From NCBI GenBank assembly GCA_009746045.1, contig RPFO01001696.1, positions 1 to 24,914 on the forward strand: a DNA stretch of 24,914 nt, given 5' to 3'. A program made the position numbers and the translations under genes. Source of the DNA: Mesostigma viride (taxonomy: Eukaryota; Streptophyta; Mesostigmatophyceae; Mesostigmatales; Mesostigmataceae). Of the stretch, positions 24,552 to 24,914 are shown in pieces (the first letter of the stretch is position 1; each line of letters opens with the position of its first letter). The notes beneath the pieces are model-generated. The model was not told the DNA's origin. It saw only the letters and a list, made by a program, of their open reading frames with translations, and did not search any database.

Positions 24552-24914
24552 TGCCCTAGCCCTTGTATAGCCATGATGATCTTCCTCCCCCGTGCCAGGA
24601 TCCCCCCCTTAGGCGGGTTGAACCTGAGACAGCATGGTGGTGCCGGTGCCCTTGAGGCACCTAGAGCAAGTGCTGCTTACATTCCATGCACTCTTGCAGG
24701 AAGTAGCCTAGAATGTATTAAAAGCCATATGCCCTTCTCAGGGATATGTGCTACATATTCTCCCAACGGAGTTATGTTACAATTCAATTCAATTCAATTC
24801 CAGCAATGGCAACCCATACGTCCTAATATCAACGTGCATGTCGAGCATTTCCGAAGATACCGGCACCGCCCTGCCCAGCAAATATCGCTGTTGCAATATA
24901 CGAGAATGCTCATA
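24552..24914. other. Right flank without recognisable gene
   Basis: No coding pattern or RNA gene is recognised. An (AATTC)4 run lies at 24781-24800. Confidence 0.5.

Overview
The window is eukaryotic nuclear DNA rich in transposable elements, most likely from a green (chlorophyte-type) alga. The reasons are very GC-rich retroelement reading frames set in lower-GC flanks, TGTAA polyadenylation-type motifs near element 3' ends (AATAAA also occurs), long perfect microsatellites, and no bacterial gene organisation. The species cannot be named from sequence alone. I see no convincing intact host gene, rRNA, tRNA or CRISPR array.

Layout. 1-480: flank without a recognisable gene. 481-1905: more than eight perfect copies of a 170-bp tandem monomer. 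1906-7350: a non-LTR retrotransposon with a PHD finger, a RING-H2 finger and C2H2-like zinc fingers, then reverse transcriptase and a restriction-enzyme-like (REL) endonuclease, broken into several reading frames. 7504-8040: a broken short coding region whose 3' end is tandemly duplicated. 8205-8462: 43 perfect GTGTGC hexamers. 8463-13511: low-coding DNA with a dispersed short repeat family, a G17 tract, a (CATC)n array and small duplications. 13512-24547: an 11-kb Ty3/gypsy-type retrotransposon flanked by a possible 4-bp target duplication (GCCA). 24552-24914: flank.

The Ty3/gypsy element is the centre of interest. Its protein order is Gag (coiled coil, capsid-like region, Gly/Arg-rich region, CCHC knuckle), aspartic protease, cytosine-C5 DNA methyltransferase, reverse transcriptase, RNase H, DDE integrase, and a PHD finger at the integrase C-terminus. 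Its termini are not two ordinary LTRs. With B = 1.15 kb and A = 143 bp, the order is B - genes - A - GC - B - A. This is the split-direct-repeat layout known from tyrosine-recombinase (PAT/Ngaro-like) retrotransposons, yet this element carries a DDE integrase. The internal A/B joint is a perfect palindrome, GACAGCTGTC, that looks like two LTR ends joined in a circle. The two B copies differ by only about five changes, so the insertion is recent.

Together the two elements suggest retrotransposons equipped to read chromatin (PHD in both) and to modify it or its proteins (DNA methyltransferase in one, RING finger in the other). Most frame breaks in both elements fall at or near G or C homopolymers, so some may be sequencing errors rather than decay.
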